A DNA stretch of 64,000 nt, from NCBI RefSeq assembly GCF_021155765.1, contig NC_060114.1, forward strand, positions 14,703,501-14,767,500, read 5' to 3'. Under the pieces are notes generated by a model, which was not told where the DNA came from, ran no database searches, and worked only from the letters and a program-made list of their open reading frames with translations. The translations under genes were made by a program, and so were the position numbers. The DNA is from Diprion similis. Taxonomy: Eukaryota; Arthropoda; Insecta; Hymenoptera; Diprionidae. Shown here piece after piece: positions 1 to 12,006 of the stretch; within the stretch, counting starts at the first letter, position 1, and the number at the start of each line of letters is the position of its first letter.

Positions 1-199
1 TCATTATATCAACATCATTTTTTACAATCTTGGATACAAACAAGTGCGACGTAACAGTTTTTGAACTGACTGAAAAAATCTGAGTTTCTTTTCGCCTGTA
101 TCAACGGTTTGCTAAATTTCAGGTGATCCTAAAATTGCAAAGTAACAACCTTTTTCCTAGGATGCATCATTATTAGAATAACGTTGCAAACTTCAGCCT
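1..199. mobile_element. MITE family A, copy 1 (left end missing or diverged)
   Basis: The right end at 178-199 reads as an inverted copy of the terminal motif CTGAAGTTAGCAACGTTA seen at 20151 and 23303. The interior from about 85 aligns by eye with 23411-23511, sharing 'atcaacggtt', 'aatttcaggt' and 'gatgcatc'. No matching left terminus is visible, so the copy is truncated by the window or has diverged. It is non-coding and has no transposase. The superfamily is not determined. Confidence 0.6.
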
Positions 200-827
200 C
201 ATGTATATTATTTTCCAAAGTGGTTAAAAATCCGTTTTTTTTTTTTGTTTTTTTTTTTTTCAGATTAAATTCGTTTAAAATTAAGTTTCATTCGCATTAT
301 TGTTCAGCGTCATTGAACATGGAGTTAATAATAAGATAACCAATTTGTTTATTATGTCAACTATTAATCAATATTTTAGTGTATAAATCAAACCACACTA
401 TAAACAATTATTATTCGTCAGACAGATATTCACGATATTACTATACGAACGATTTCACGCCAATGTTTATCACTTTAACATTTCTTTACCACAAGATCAT
501 ATTTTACGGTAAATGGTTTATTTCGACGTTTTCTCGTATACTTATTACAACAACCACATATACCGTAAAAACGTACGCTTTTCACCTTTCTTAAAACAAC
601 CTCCCCCCCCCCTCCCCCCTCCCCCCAAAAAAAACGCAATATCAAAAAAGAAAAACGATGAATAATTTTTTATATTTTTATTTTTTTGGACCGATCTCTT
701 CTCTCCTGAGAACTAGTCGGTTTAATTGGATGAATAAAAAATGGAGAAAAATTAAAAACTGTATAAAATAGTTTTACCGTATAGACGGAGAAAAGAACAT
801 GAAATTTATTCAAAACGATTTTCTCAC
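200..827. other. Non-coding stretch, probably intron downstream of the 828-1349 exon
   Basis: This AT-rich sequence has T-runs near 235-260 and a C-rich tract at 601-626. It lies just beyond the splice donor of the minus-strand exon at 828-1349, so it is probably the start of an intron that runs off the left edge. A 71-codon plus-strand open frame at 379-594 has no protein-like composition and was not called. Confidence 0.5.
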
Positions 828-1349
828 CTGAACACGAAGCCTGGTTTTTGCGTAACGTCTGCTGACCGCAGTTCCGGTTCCCCTTGAACTCTGATATTGA
901 GATGGTGGCGGAGGTGTCGTCGTTGTCGTCGTCGTATGATTGTTTGTAGAATTACGTTGTTCATGGTGATGCTGTTGACGATGATGTCCGCGTAGAACTA
1001 CACCGTCGACAGCAGCAGTGTTGTTGTTGATGGTAGTGTTATTGTTGATGTTGATGTTGTTATTCGCATTGGCATTGGCATTAGTTGTTGCGGTTGTGTT
1101 TACCGGAAGATTGATATTAGACGGTGGATCGCGATGACTTTTGGTACGTCTCAAAAGACGTCTAACGGTATTTTTCACCGTCGCAGCAATGTGGGTACCG
1201 CCTCCACCTCCACCTCCACCTCCACCTCCTCCTCCACCTCCTACACCACCTCCTCCGCCATTTTCATTTCCCATTTTGCTATTGTATTCAGAATTTTTCA
1301 CCGAACGCTGGATAACTGGGGTCACCAATTTGTGACCCCCTGTTTCCAT
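828..1349 (-). CDS. N-terminal coding exon, Gly/Asn/Thr-rich, of an unidentified gene running off the left edge
   Basis: This minus-strand exon gives 174 codons from ATG (METGGHKLV) to a good donor, CAG|GTGAGA, just below 828, ending in phase 0. The protein has a glycine run at about residues 32-51, a basic patch (VRRLLRRTKSHRD) at about 60-73, Asn/Thr-rich low complexity at about 80-115, a His/Gln patch, then a Thr/Pro run and a basic end (RRYAKTRLRVQ). A second in-frame ATG (MGNENGG) lies at 1274. I see no strong acceptor directly upstream, so it is probably a first coding exon with its 5' UTR upstream; the GC-rich region at 3.2-4.2 kb is a candidate promoter. The family is not recognised. 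A Par-1/MARK-type kinase gene with widely spaced promoters is only a guess to test. Low complexity and the lack of downstream exons limit confidence. Confidence 0.6.
1195..1262 (-). repeat. Coding glycine-triplet tract
   Basis: On the plus strand this is a run of ccNcctcca units; on the minus strand it encodes nearly uninterrupted glycine using mainly GGA and GGT. It lies inside the 828-1349 coding exon and is likely to vary in length between individuals. Confidence 0.7.
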
Positions 1350-1809
1350 CACGTATAAAGAAGCCACCGTGTATGTTTGTTGGTTTTTTCGTTAATTTGT
1401 CCTTCTGATCGGGTTGAATCGCGTACGTCGATGTGTATATATATATATATATATATATTCTGTTTGGTTATAATATTTTATTATTCGATTAATATTATTC
1501 GAAGAAATACCAACAAACTATGCAGAAACGTAGATTGACATGAGAATATTTGTTAGATCGACTTGCTCGGTTTTTCCGTTATACTTTTTGGCCTTGTTTT
1601 GTTTTATTTTAACTCGTTTTACAACGCGGGTGTGAACGAATGTTTCTTATCTTCTTGTTTTGCCTTATTTTTTTTTCTATCATCACTTGTAATTCTGTAT
1701 TAAATTTTTCCTCCTTCTTTCTTTATTTACACAGTTCTCGTTGTACAACTTCTTAGTAATCGTCGTCGTCGTCTCCTTTACATTTACATCATCATCTACA
1801 TCATCACCG

Positions 1810-1847
<38 letters not shown>

Positions 1848-3300
1848 GTATAACGTTACAAAACGTGCATGGAATCAAGCACCGTTATTATATCGATGAC
1901 AACGACGATACCGATGATAATGCGACTTTACTATGGTTTGTTTTAAACGACGGTGTGAAATTTTATTTATAGAATACACGTGTCAAGCCTCATGTGTGTA
2001 CGTGTTGTAAAAATAAATCGCGAGAAAAAGAGAAAGAGAAAGAGAAAGAGAGAGAGAGAGAGAGAGATTCATCTGCTGTTGTATTCGCGTTGTACCGCTG
2101 GGAATTAATCGTTTGCGAAAAATTGATACAACTTTTCAAGGCTCTTGGATTCTGCGTGAGAACGAGCCAGCCAATCCAAGAGAGAAAGAGAGAGGGAGAG
2201 AGAGAGAGAGGTAGAGAGAGAGATGAAGCGCGGAGACGGAGATAAACAAATGTAAACAAGAAAACAGTGGAAAACTTTTGTCTACATATACATAATATGA
2301 TACACATGTAATATATATATATATACAAACTTCAATTTTCTCCTTGAAATTTTTATAGACAATGCGCGTGTGTGTGTATGTGTGTTCGTGTATTTTCAAG
2401 TTCACATTCTACAATCAAAATATCAAAAAGATGTATAAAAAGGAGAAGTAAATACATTGAAAAAAAAAAAGAGAAAGATACGTTGAAGTTATATTAATTA
2501 ATTGACGAATTGATTAAGAAATTGAACCGAATATTACGTCATAGCCGCAGAACAAAAAAAAAAATCAAACACTGTACAACAAAATTAATTTCTCCACACG
2601 CAATTTATGAAAAATAAATCCGAGATAGAGACATACAAGAAGATGATTGACTGCGAAAAAAAAAAAAAAAACATTCAATACCCACGCGAGTATCTACATA
2701 TGTATAATAACTTGAAGCATAAATAATTTATAAAACGATGTGTGCCGAGCGAGCGTAATCAGGGATTACTTTTATCGTCGTGAAATACGCAACACGCGAA
2801 TCGTAACATCTCGGTAATACGAAAAAACATAAAGCAACGAAAATCTAGCGTCTCTATATCTACGTGTATCAATTTATCGTCTTCGTTTGTTTAGCCCGAG
2901 AGATTGAAATTCTCTCGCAAGTTTCCCTTCTATATATCACGAATGAAACATGGCTGACTTCTTTGGATTTCCCATCCAAATGTCAATCCTAAACTTTTCA
3001 GCCCTACAGCTCTACGTTTCGCGTTTGTTTCCGTTCCTCGTCTGTTTTGTCTAGGAATTTTCTCGCTCACTTGTTTCACCTCGGAATAATAATAATCGTC
3101 GTCGTCGTCGTCGTTGTCTGACTGACTTGACTGATCGTCGTGAGTAACAACTACGCATGCATAATCCTCGCCGGAACAACAACACGAATAATAAGTGTAA
3201 TAACGACGAGGTGTGTACACAGAACGAATTCGAGGAGAATAAGACGAGCTACCAATACACATAATAACGCCCTAACGCAGTTAGCGTAACTGAATTAGTA
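1350..3300. other. Upstream non-coding stretch rich in microsatellites
   Basis: It holds an (AT)n tract at 1436-1459, an (ATC)n tract at 1811-1847, GA tracts at 2033-2067 and 2182-2222, and many A/T homopolymers. Open frames here (for example minus 2930-3262, with an Asp run) come from triplet repeats and were not called. Part of it may be 5' UTR or first intron of the gene containing 828-1349. Confidence 0.5.
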
Positions 3301-3462
3301 GCGACGATCCTATGCCGGACTGCGTGGCCCAGATACGCTAGACTGCAGCCTGTACCCAACTTCACACCATAGATCAAACTAGCTGCCGTAGGCGCGCTAG
3401 AATCCGATCTAAACAACCCCCAGCGGTGCGGAAAAAATGGATAAAGAACAGTCTCCGTCTCC

Positions 3463-3494
<32 letters not shown>

Positions 3495-3784
3495 CTCACT
3501 TCAATTTGTGTTAAAAAATTATTACTTTACGCGTCACTAACGCACACCAACCTTCGTATGTTTTATATACTCTATGCTCGTAGGTATAGCGAGCCACACG
3601 CACTGCGCGCAGGTTTTTATTTATAAGTATATCACAGGGAAGAAACGAAAAAAACTTTTTATAACAAGAGGGCGAAACTTCGCGCGTAAACCTCTGCGTC
3701 GAGCTTCCGTCGGACGGTGTTGCTGCTTATCGCACGATGGCTTCTCGCGGACTGAGTGTATACGACTCGAGTGAAGTTAGCGAC

Positions 3785-3861
3785 TGACTCACTCACTCAC
3801 TCACTCACTCACTCACTCAATGACTGACTGACTGACTGACTGACTAACTAACTAACTGACT
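3785..3861. repeat. Tetranucleotide repeats (CTCA)n, (CTGA)n, (CTAA)n
   Basis: Three related 4-bp arrays follow one another: about eight CTCA units, then CTGA units, then CTAA units. This suggests slippage with spread of a single-base variant. It sits inside the CpG-rich candidate promoter. Confidence 0.9.
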
Positions 3862-4230
3862 CGATGCCGCAGAGTTCTCGCCGACCGGAGAGAGCGCAGC
3901 GTCGTACTTCGCGACCGTCTGAGCACCGACTTGCCTCGACTACTGAGGAATGAGGATCGAGGAACCTACTCAGCCTGTCCCATGCTGCCATGCCGCTGCT
4001 CACGCCAGCTGGAAACGGCGGTGTGTCGGTGAATTTTGATGTGAATGTGTTGGTTCGACCGTCGGCCGCCATACGCGAGGAGACACTCGTTCGCCTTCCT
4101 TCTCGCAATCCGCGTCACTCTCGCCGTTTATCGTAGCAGTCAAGCGAGGAGATCGAATGAAAGAATCTCGAGGATCTTGGACCGCCAAAAAGTGATATTT
4201 TTTATTGTTAGGGTGTTTCGAGCGCGGAGC

Positions 4231-4240
4231 GTCACGTGAC
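4231..4240. promoter_or_regulatory. Palindromic E-box GTCACGTGAC
   Basis: The ten bases match the extended CACGTG E-box bound by bHLH-zip factors (MITF/TFE and USF classes). It lies at the upstream edge of the CpG-rich candidate promoter, which is the only support for function. Confidence 0.35.
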
Positions 4241-4248
4241 CGAATTAA

Positions 4249-4326
4249 TGGCTGCACTGATTTCCCCAGTTTTCAACCAATGGCAAAGGTGAAATCCTAG
4301 GGAAAATGCATTCGGTGCAGCCAATT
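4249..4326. repeat. Short inverted repeat of about 80 bp
   Basis: The left arm ATGGCTGCACTGA and the right arm (inverted TTGGCTGCACCGA) bracket about 50 bp in which further TTTCCC/GGGAAA complementarity is visible. It could be a tiny foldback insertion or a local hairpin next to the candidate promoter. Confidence 0.4.
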
Positions 4327-7125
4327 GAAGACGCTGTAAGACGCATGCTTTTGATTGACTTTGAATCGATTTAAAAAATTTTATTTAATTTAAAGTGCGA
4401 CAATTGGTCGGTCAAGGGCTGATCAAATATCGTACAGATTTTTCATTCATTTACTTCAGTCACCGCGAGACACGACGCTTTGAGGTTATATTTTACGAAT
4501 TATTCGTACGTGAATTAATATGATAATTTATCGTTCTTAACTGACCGGAGCGCTCTTTCTAACACAATAAAGATCACATTACAGAAAAGTTTGAAACTAT
4601 ACGATATGTTCTGCGAAAGAATTAAATGGATTTTCAATCGCTCACGTGAAACCATGCTCGAAGCACCTTAAATTAGTATAACATTCCTGGGCTGTGAAGA
4701 TATATTTAAATATACTAGAATCGTAAAAAAAGCTTTATAGATAATATCGATGCTTCGAAGTTTTCAAGTCGTTTTAAAATGATTAATAGAGCTGATAGTT
4801 TATTCATAAATACTATTTTGTTTTCATTCATTTCGGTGTCGTTAAATATTTAACTTTAACAACGCCGCACCGATATTGATTATGATCAGCAAATGGTAAT
4901 ATTTAACGAACTACTAGAAAAAAAAATCTGTTTTAGCGAATTTATGGAAAAATAGTGTTTTGTTTTCTTTTTTTGAATAAAATGAGCCATCAAATTTAAC
5001 ATTAAAGCTATTTGCAGTGAAGCATCAATTTCTAAGCTTTTGTTTATAATTCTAGTATTTTTTTAACAAATCTTTCCAGCTAAAGAATATAATAACTTTG
5101 TCAAAGTGCTTGTACTCACAATGAATGTAAGACTGTTTCGAAATAAAATTGATAACCAGAAACGATTTTTTTTCAATCAACCTTCTCAAAATCGCCTGAC
5201 AATAATTAACAACAACTTTCAATCTGCAATTCGCAGCTGAAATAACCGATAAAACACACTGAATTTTTGATCGAAGAAGGAAAAGACGAAGTTCATAGAA
5301 GTATGTTGACGCACGTGTTCCACGAACTCCGGATTTAACATCCATATTTCGGCTTATTTCATGTAATACAATATCGTTCGAGATATCGACCGGAAATCCT
5401 TACAGCTGAACATTTTTATACATAAAATTTTATAAACGATTTATTCAATATCGATTTTCCGCTTCCACGTTCATAATTTAAAATTTTATTTATACACAGA
5501 CTCGCAGAAAGTAAAATAATCACAAAGAAACTCGTTTTTCTCATCGTCGAAAATATATCGAATTTAACATTAATCAGCTTCGCCATTAAATCTGGAATCT
5601 AAAATTTCTCGTCAAATATAATCTACAAAATTTCCAGTTTTTCCTGCGATTCAAAGTTCGATCGATTACCTGTAAAAAATAATCCAGAATTTCGAATATT
5701 CTTTTCTTGCAATACCTCGTTAATAAACGAACAACAACGACAACAAAAAAAAAAAAAAAGATTTTCCTTGGTGAGAATCTTTTCGACCCGCATATATTCC
5801 ATCCATTTCAATAATACACAAACTGTACGTTTTTTCCAGAATTTTATCTGTTTCCGCCCACTAAACCGACGAACGATGTTTGTTTAAGCGTACATCGTTT
5901 GTCTATGAATTACTCACAGCGCAAGCGCACTTCGAGTGCAAATAAATGTTCCCATATACACATTGCAAGCGTATAACCAAGTTTAATTGCAAATAAACTC
6001 AAGGAAGCACATCCGAGGAAGAATATTTTAAAAATCGTTTTTTTTTACATTCGCGTTTCTCAAAGTTTTACGTACGAAGAGAATATTTTGTGTAAATTGC
6101 ATAATGAAATTCGAAGATTATCTCAAAACTACGTTTCCAAATCCGTGCATAGAATATCTCGAAAACGACGCGACCAATTTTTATCAAATTTGGACACAAT
6201 ATTTTTCTACATTTTGTCTCATTCGCTGCGTAAGAGTTTTTTTTTAGTTTAATTTTTTTTTTTTTTTTTTTTTCATGGTCCAAATAAATGTGTCAAATTT
6301 AGACCCGAAAACAAACGTTAAAGTCGAAACGTATGCAGTTTCGTTGAAAAAAAAAAAAGATGAAACAATAAAAATTCAAGATCCCGTTGGAATTTTTTTT
6401 ATTTTGAATCAACCGACTGTCAGTAATGAGAAAAAAAAACAAAACTCGAAAGACAACAGCAACAGCTGCGTGTATCGTGTGATTGACTAAGAATTTTTGT
6501 GGAACTTTGATCATAACAGCAGACCGAGTTTTGTCTAGGGATCAAAGATCGCGCCGCGCCGAGGATCGGCATTGCATCAGGCGTTGCAGAGCCATGATCG
6601 TAATAATTTATCTCAACACGAAGGTTATGTGTTGTAAAGGACATACACGAAGCGTATGGATAAGGAGAAAGAAATATAACCGCTATGTCAAATGAAGACA
6701 AAACTTGGAAGTAATTTTCCATTGAAATTAAACTTTGTTCATGCATGCGCCCCGAATGCCTTAGGAAAATTATCCCTGTAACGACGACTCACAATCAGCA
6801 GCAGCAGAAGCAGCAGAAGCAGCAGCAGCTTTGACATTCATTTCTTACTAAATTATACGAGTGTGCAACAGTTTATCTCTTTGTCGGGGGTTCGATTAGT
6901 TAAGTGGAAATTTTTATTTTCATTTTTATTTCCTTTCCTTCCTTCCTTCCTATTAGCGTTTATTGTTGTTTTCTTTTCTTTTTTTTCTTCTTCTTCTTTG
7001 TTTGGTTTTGTTTTTTTGTTTTTCTTTTTGTGCCAGACCGTTATATTCATTCGATTCAAGTCACGTTCTATTATAATTGCTTTCCGGAAAAATAATTGCA
7101 CGTTTATATTTTTTTTCTTGTATGT

Positions 7126-7166
7126 ATATATATATATATTATATATATATATGTGTGTGTGTGTGT
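7126..7166. repeat. (TA)n followed by (TG)n
   Basis: A compound dinucleotide microsatellite: TA units, a phase break, then GT units. Confidence 0.9.
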
Positions 7167-7291
7167 ATAGCTGTTAACGACACAGACTTTTGTTAGTCTC
7201 GCTTTACCGATGTTGACGGATTTCACTGCACTTGCTCGGTAATTAACTCATTGCAATATTTACGGTAATTGAGGAGTTTGGTTTTGTTCTT

Positions 7292-7294
<3 letters not shown>

Positions 7295-7341
<47 letters not shown>
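7295..7341. repeat. (GA)n microsatellite of 47 bp
   Basis: An uninterrupted GA dinucleotide run. It produces spurious Arg-Glu open frames on the plus strand. Confidence 0.95.
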
Positions 7342-7344
<3 letters not shown>

Positions 7345-8944
7345 TGTCGTTCATTTTAATTATACTTTTAAATATAGACGGTGAATATTTATTTAATTAT
7401 TATCCTCCCACTGAACTACGAAGATCTTTACGAAAATGTAAAAAAAAAAAAAAAAAAAAAAAAATATCTTTTTTCTTAAACACATTATTCATAAAAATTC
7501 CTTTCTATTTTTTTCTTTCTTGTTTTTCAACTTTCATCCAACTTACGTTTTACATATATCTCGTCATCTTATTGTTGGGGTCTCCTCGTTCTTTTTCTCT
7601 CTCACTTTCTTTCTTTTTATCACGCAACGTTCAATATTAACCTGCACAATTCATGTCAGATTCAGAGATTGGAACAAAAAAGAAGAAGAAAAAAAACAAT
7701 CCTCAAGGATATATAAACCACGAAACGTGATTCTTAACGAATAGACGCAACGTTTGCCCTAATTCTGTACCTAAACTTGATAAAAATCAAAATTTCTATT
7801 TATACACATGCGTAAGAAAAAAAAAAAAAAATCGCAGTTATTATTATGATTACTATTATTATTGTTGTTATTATTATTACAAGTAGAACAGAAAGAAAGA
7901 AAGGAAAGAAAAAGAAAAAAAAAAAGATCGAAAGAGATCGGAGATTAAAATCGTAACATTGATAAACCAAAAAACGCGAATTACGTGCAATTTCGTACGC
8001 GCGTATTATTATGTTTAAAAATACTTGCAAGGTGATTACTTTTTGCATCCATCTTTGATGTGTGTGGATGAAAAAAAAAAAAAAAAAATTGTTCAGGAAA
8101 TTTAATCGACCTTTTTGCACATTAGCTTCAAATATGGACAGCCATTTACCAACGACCCTGGATATATATTCGACACGTTAGCCAATGCTGCACAAATCGA
8201 CTCAAACGGTGTGTATAAAAATTTTATTCACTAATTCAAGGCGAAAGAGGAAAAAAAATTTTTTTTTAAATCAAAAAAAAAAAAAATGGATGAAACAAAA
8301 TTAATCAAGATTTTCATTCAAATATGCTTAAATGCTTACTTCGATTTATATTAAAAATAATTTCAACTCGTTTCGTGCAGACAATTAGTTGCAACGTAAT
8401 TTGAAACAAAATGAAATTTGATAAGATAAAGTTTTGGAAAAAAATTTGTTGAAAAAAATCTAATCAGCGACCCCGAAAACCTGTGCATAAAATTTTTTCA
8501 CCATATTATATTCGAAGAAATTTGAAATTTTTCGCCGGTCATGTTGGATCCTCGATCTTGAATTTTAGAAATCTGATTTCAGATTCACATAACCATCGAC
8601 CCCAGAAAAAAACTACACAATACTACTTTGTTACAAAAGTTGTCTCAGCACAGTAACGTGTGATTCAAAGGGTTTAAAGAAAAATGATTTGTACGTAATT
8701 GACACAGAGTAGAAGGTAAATGATGAAATTGTAAAAATAGATATGACGATACGTAATATGTTAATTTTCGAATGTGCGAAGAAACCGAGAAAAAAAAAGA
8801 GAAAGAATGAAAGGAAGCAAAAGTTACTTATTGTATATACATACTTGTGTTGGATAAAAAAAAAAAAAAAACCTTTTTTTTTTTTCTTTTTGTTAGTCAC
8901 CTTGAAAATATCGTTCAAGATGACGGAAAAAAAAATTCTTTAAA

Positions 8945-9425
8945 AGTTTCTGCTCTTAATATTAATATTAAGAGATGCTTGTTTGCGATTTTTCATTTCT
9001 CGTTTAAATGACAGAGGAAATTTCTTTCTTTTTTTTTTTTTCATCATTATTTGGGAATTTTATTAATTTTATATATAAAAAAAAAAAAAAAGGTCTCGTT
9101 GCAACTTTTTCGTAAATCTGTTGTTTCAAAATTTGATAAGGATATTAATTTTGTACAATAGTTTACGTTAAAAACTTATTTCTGGTTAAATATAATCGGA
9201 AAAGTTTCAGAAAAATTTCAACGTCTCGGTAAAGAAGAAGACAGACACGAACTTTAAAGTAATGTTACATTTTTTTTTTTTTCTCATTTTTCAATCATTA
9301 TTTCACAGTGGAATTGAAAAAATGAAAATCGACAAATATGACATAAATAATTTTTAACCTTGAATAACTTTTGAACAGGTAGATATACAAAAGAAAAAAA
9401 ATCAGCAACGAGACCTTTTTTCATA
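8945..9425. repeat. Dispersed repeat family B, copy 1, with internal inverted repeat
   Basis: It starts with 'gctcttaatattaata' and resembles 31345-31655, which starts 'gctcttaattttaatac'; both then carry an 'aggtctc' motif and 'aataacttttgaa' followed by 'tagatat'. Within this copy, AAAAAAGGTCTCGTTGC near 9084-9102 is inverted at 9404-9421, forming a hairpin-like bracket. No coding capacity was seen, and the boundaries are approximate. Confidence 0.5.
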
Positions 9426-10040
9426 GATCGTTACATTTCTTTAAAAAAAAAAATATGTATATTGCTCTTTACGATAGACCGATCCGTTGTTAAGTAATAA
9501 TAATCCAAAATGAAAAGAAAAAAAATTTCCTCTGTTATCTAAACAGGCACTTCTTAATACATACACAGTATAATCGATAAATTTAAATACGAGTAAGTAT
9601 ATAAATAAACAATTTACGTATGCAATGATCGGACACAGCATGAAGGAATAATTTCAAGGAGGATCGTCCGTTGAACCGTGGCACCCGGCCTTTTAAGGAT
9701 TCGCAAGGTGAATTTATAATACGTTTCCTGAGATACAAACTATATACGCTCGTCCAAAGTCAGTCTGAAAAAAGCTGACAATGAGTCGATTGTACCCAAA
9801 CGATGTTGGAAATCGAAGGAGTTCGAGGAGTAATTGTGTATGAGAACGGAGGGAGAAAAAAAAAACAAAAAGAAGCCAAATTGTCGAATAAAGAAAAATT
9901 TCATTAGCTGCATAAAAAATTCTAGTCAAACGATACTTTGCTTTAATTCTACACCGAAGAACTAATTTCTCGCGGGTTTTTTTTTTTTTTTTCTTTCTCC
10001 AGAGAGATAAAAAGAAAAAGAAAAAAAAAATGTATAACAA

Positions 10041-10196
10041 TTAAGGGAAGACTTGGGTGAAATTTCGGTGATATCGAGTTTTTTGTTTTTCAAATGACTA
10101 AAAAAGTAATGTGACCGAAAACTCCTTTCAACTGAATTTAGATTTCAAAAATCAAAAACTCGATATTATCAAAATTTCACTGCAGTACCCCCTTAA
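10041..10196. mobile_element. piggyBac-like MITE with TTAA target-site duplication
   Basis: TTAA at 10041 and TTAA at 10193 flank long imperfect terminal inverted repeats. The left arm begins GGGAAGACTTGGGTGAAAT and the right arm, inverted, begins GGGGGTACTGCAGTGAAAT; both continue into 'atatcgagttttt'. At about 150 bp it has no coding capacity. TTAA duplication is the hallmark of piggyBac-type transposition, so a non-autonomous piggyBac-like element is the best reading, but the TIR was not matched to a named family. Confidence 0.65.
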
Positions 10197-10268
10197 GAAA
10201 ACTAAAATAACCAAAATCATGTGATTTTTAATGTTTATAATAATAACAACGATAATAAATGAATAGTA

Positions 10269-10310
<42 letters not shown>
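10269..10310. repeat. (AAT)n microsatellite
   Basis: An uninterrupted AAT run of about 42 bp ending in ATG units. It generates a spurious poly-Tyr frame on the minus strand. Confidence 0.95.
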
Positions 10311-10311
<1 letters not shown>

Positions 10312-10677
10312 TGATGGGAACGATTCCAGCGATATATATTTTTTACACACATCTTTTCGCTTCTCGCTTCCTTCCTTCTTTTTGTACTTTATATTCCAGC
10401 GTATCGCGCACGACCGACCTTCGATTTATTGATCTGTACTAAAAATTCACCCGGTTTACGGTAACGATTAACGCCTCACGTCGGGTATTAAACGCGTCAT
10501 TATTAGACAGGAAGACGACGCAGTTTTTTACACTCAGTAGACTCTGATTTTATTTTATTTCATTTTATTTCAATTTATTTCGTTTCATTTATTTATTTTT
10601 TTGTCAATTTTCTTTTACGATCTTCGTTCGCGGTAAAAAGTATCGATTAAAAAAATTTTTTTTTATCCATTTATCTC

Positions 10678-10698
10678 GGGGGGGGGGGGGGGGGGGGG
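10678..10698. repeat. Poly-G run of 21
   Basis: Twenty-one consecutive G residues are followed by an A-rich purine tract. Confidence 0.95.
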
Positions 10699-11503
10699 AA
10701 AAGAAGAAAAAAAGATGAGAATAAAAATAAAAATAAAAGTAAAACGCGCAACTCCGTAAGATATGAATTCGTATAGAGTGTAAACTCGATCGGTTCTCTG
10801 TTAGTTGTGTACGTATAGCAATAACGAAGAATTTTGTTTCACATGTAAAATATTATGTAAATTAATATGTAACAGATTGGCAAATAGACCGCAAACTCTT
10901 GATACATTACATTCAACACCGCACGTGTTGCACGTGTTTTATTATTAGAGTTGTTTAATATGTCCTATACTGTACGTATGTAGATATATGTATATACATA
11001 TGTGTATGTATAATAACATTCAACAATAACACACTACAAACGATTATAATTGCCGTATTTTTCGTTTTTTCTTTTTTTTTTGTTTTTTTTTTTTGTTTCG
11101 TTTCTTTTTTCAATTTTCTTCTCTCTTTTCTTCCATTCATCGTTCATCTTTATCGCCTAAGTCGCAATCGCGTATCATTTCCGAAGAGGCGACCTTTGAA
11201 TGTGTCAACCGAAGGTCGAATGAAGAAAAAAAGGAAAGAAAGAGAACAGAGAATATAAAACGTTAGACGAAATCGAAAAGAAGAATAGAAAAAAAAAAAA
11301 AACAAAAAAAAAAATTGCACCAAAAATCCTCACTTACGAACGAAAATTTATATCAAATATATAAACCGTCGGCGATATTCACTGCAATGTGTCTGATGGG
11401 CGAAATAAAAAAAAATAAAATAAAAAAATAAAAAAAAAAAAGTAACAAAGAACAGGAAAAAAATTTGTATTAAATGGAGAATTTTTAACGAAAAAAGATA
11501 CGG

Positions 11504-11545
<42 letters not shown>

Positions 11546-11854
11546 AATACGATAAAATAATAAATTTTACGTAGAATATTCATGCACAAGAGAATCGAAA
11601 CTTCCCAATGAATAAACCGGGCCTTTTGTGCAATATCATTGCATGAATCATTTCACGCTGCATTGAATATCCGCGAAAGTCCAGCCGGATAAATAAAAGC
11701 GTGAAAAATAATTTTACACATGCCGCGTTTAATTGTGTACACGTATTACTCTATACAGAGAAAAATCTCCGACAAATAATTTCCATCTGCAAAATAAATA
11801 CAGCCACATGAAATAATGACAAACCGTCGATACGCGAAATAAATTTCATTATGA

Positions 11855-11856
<2 letters not shown>

Positions 11857-11892
<36 letters not shown>
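11857..11892. repeat. (ATT)n microsatellite
   Basis: A trinucleotide run followed by AT and T-rich sequence. Confidence 0.9.
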
Positions 11893-11896
<4 letters not shown>

Positions 11897-12006
11897 TTTT
11901 TTTTTTCAAAATAAAGACGCGTACGTCGAGTCGTACGAATTTTATTCTTTTTGTTCGACAGTAACCGCCTGATTGAGCAGCTAACGAAATATCAATCGAG
12001 ACTGTT

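Larger units (their letters stand above)
3300..4245 (-). promoter_or_regulatory. CpG-rich candidate promoter or 5' UTR region
   Basis: Base composition shifts here from AT-rich to GC/CpG-rich, densest at about 3680-3780 and 3840-4240, 2-3 kb upstream of the minus-strand coding exon at 828-1349. It contains 4-bp tandem repeats (3785-3861), a CT/GT tract (3461-3494) and a perfect GTCACGTGAC palindrome. Local CpG-rich patches near gene starts also appear at 26.1 and 57.2 kb. A transcription start on the minus strand is inferred; no core promoter motif was pinned down. Confidence 0.4.
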
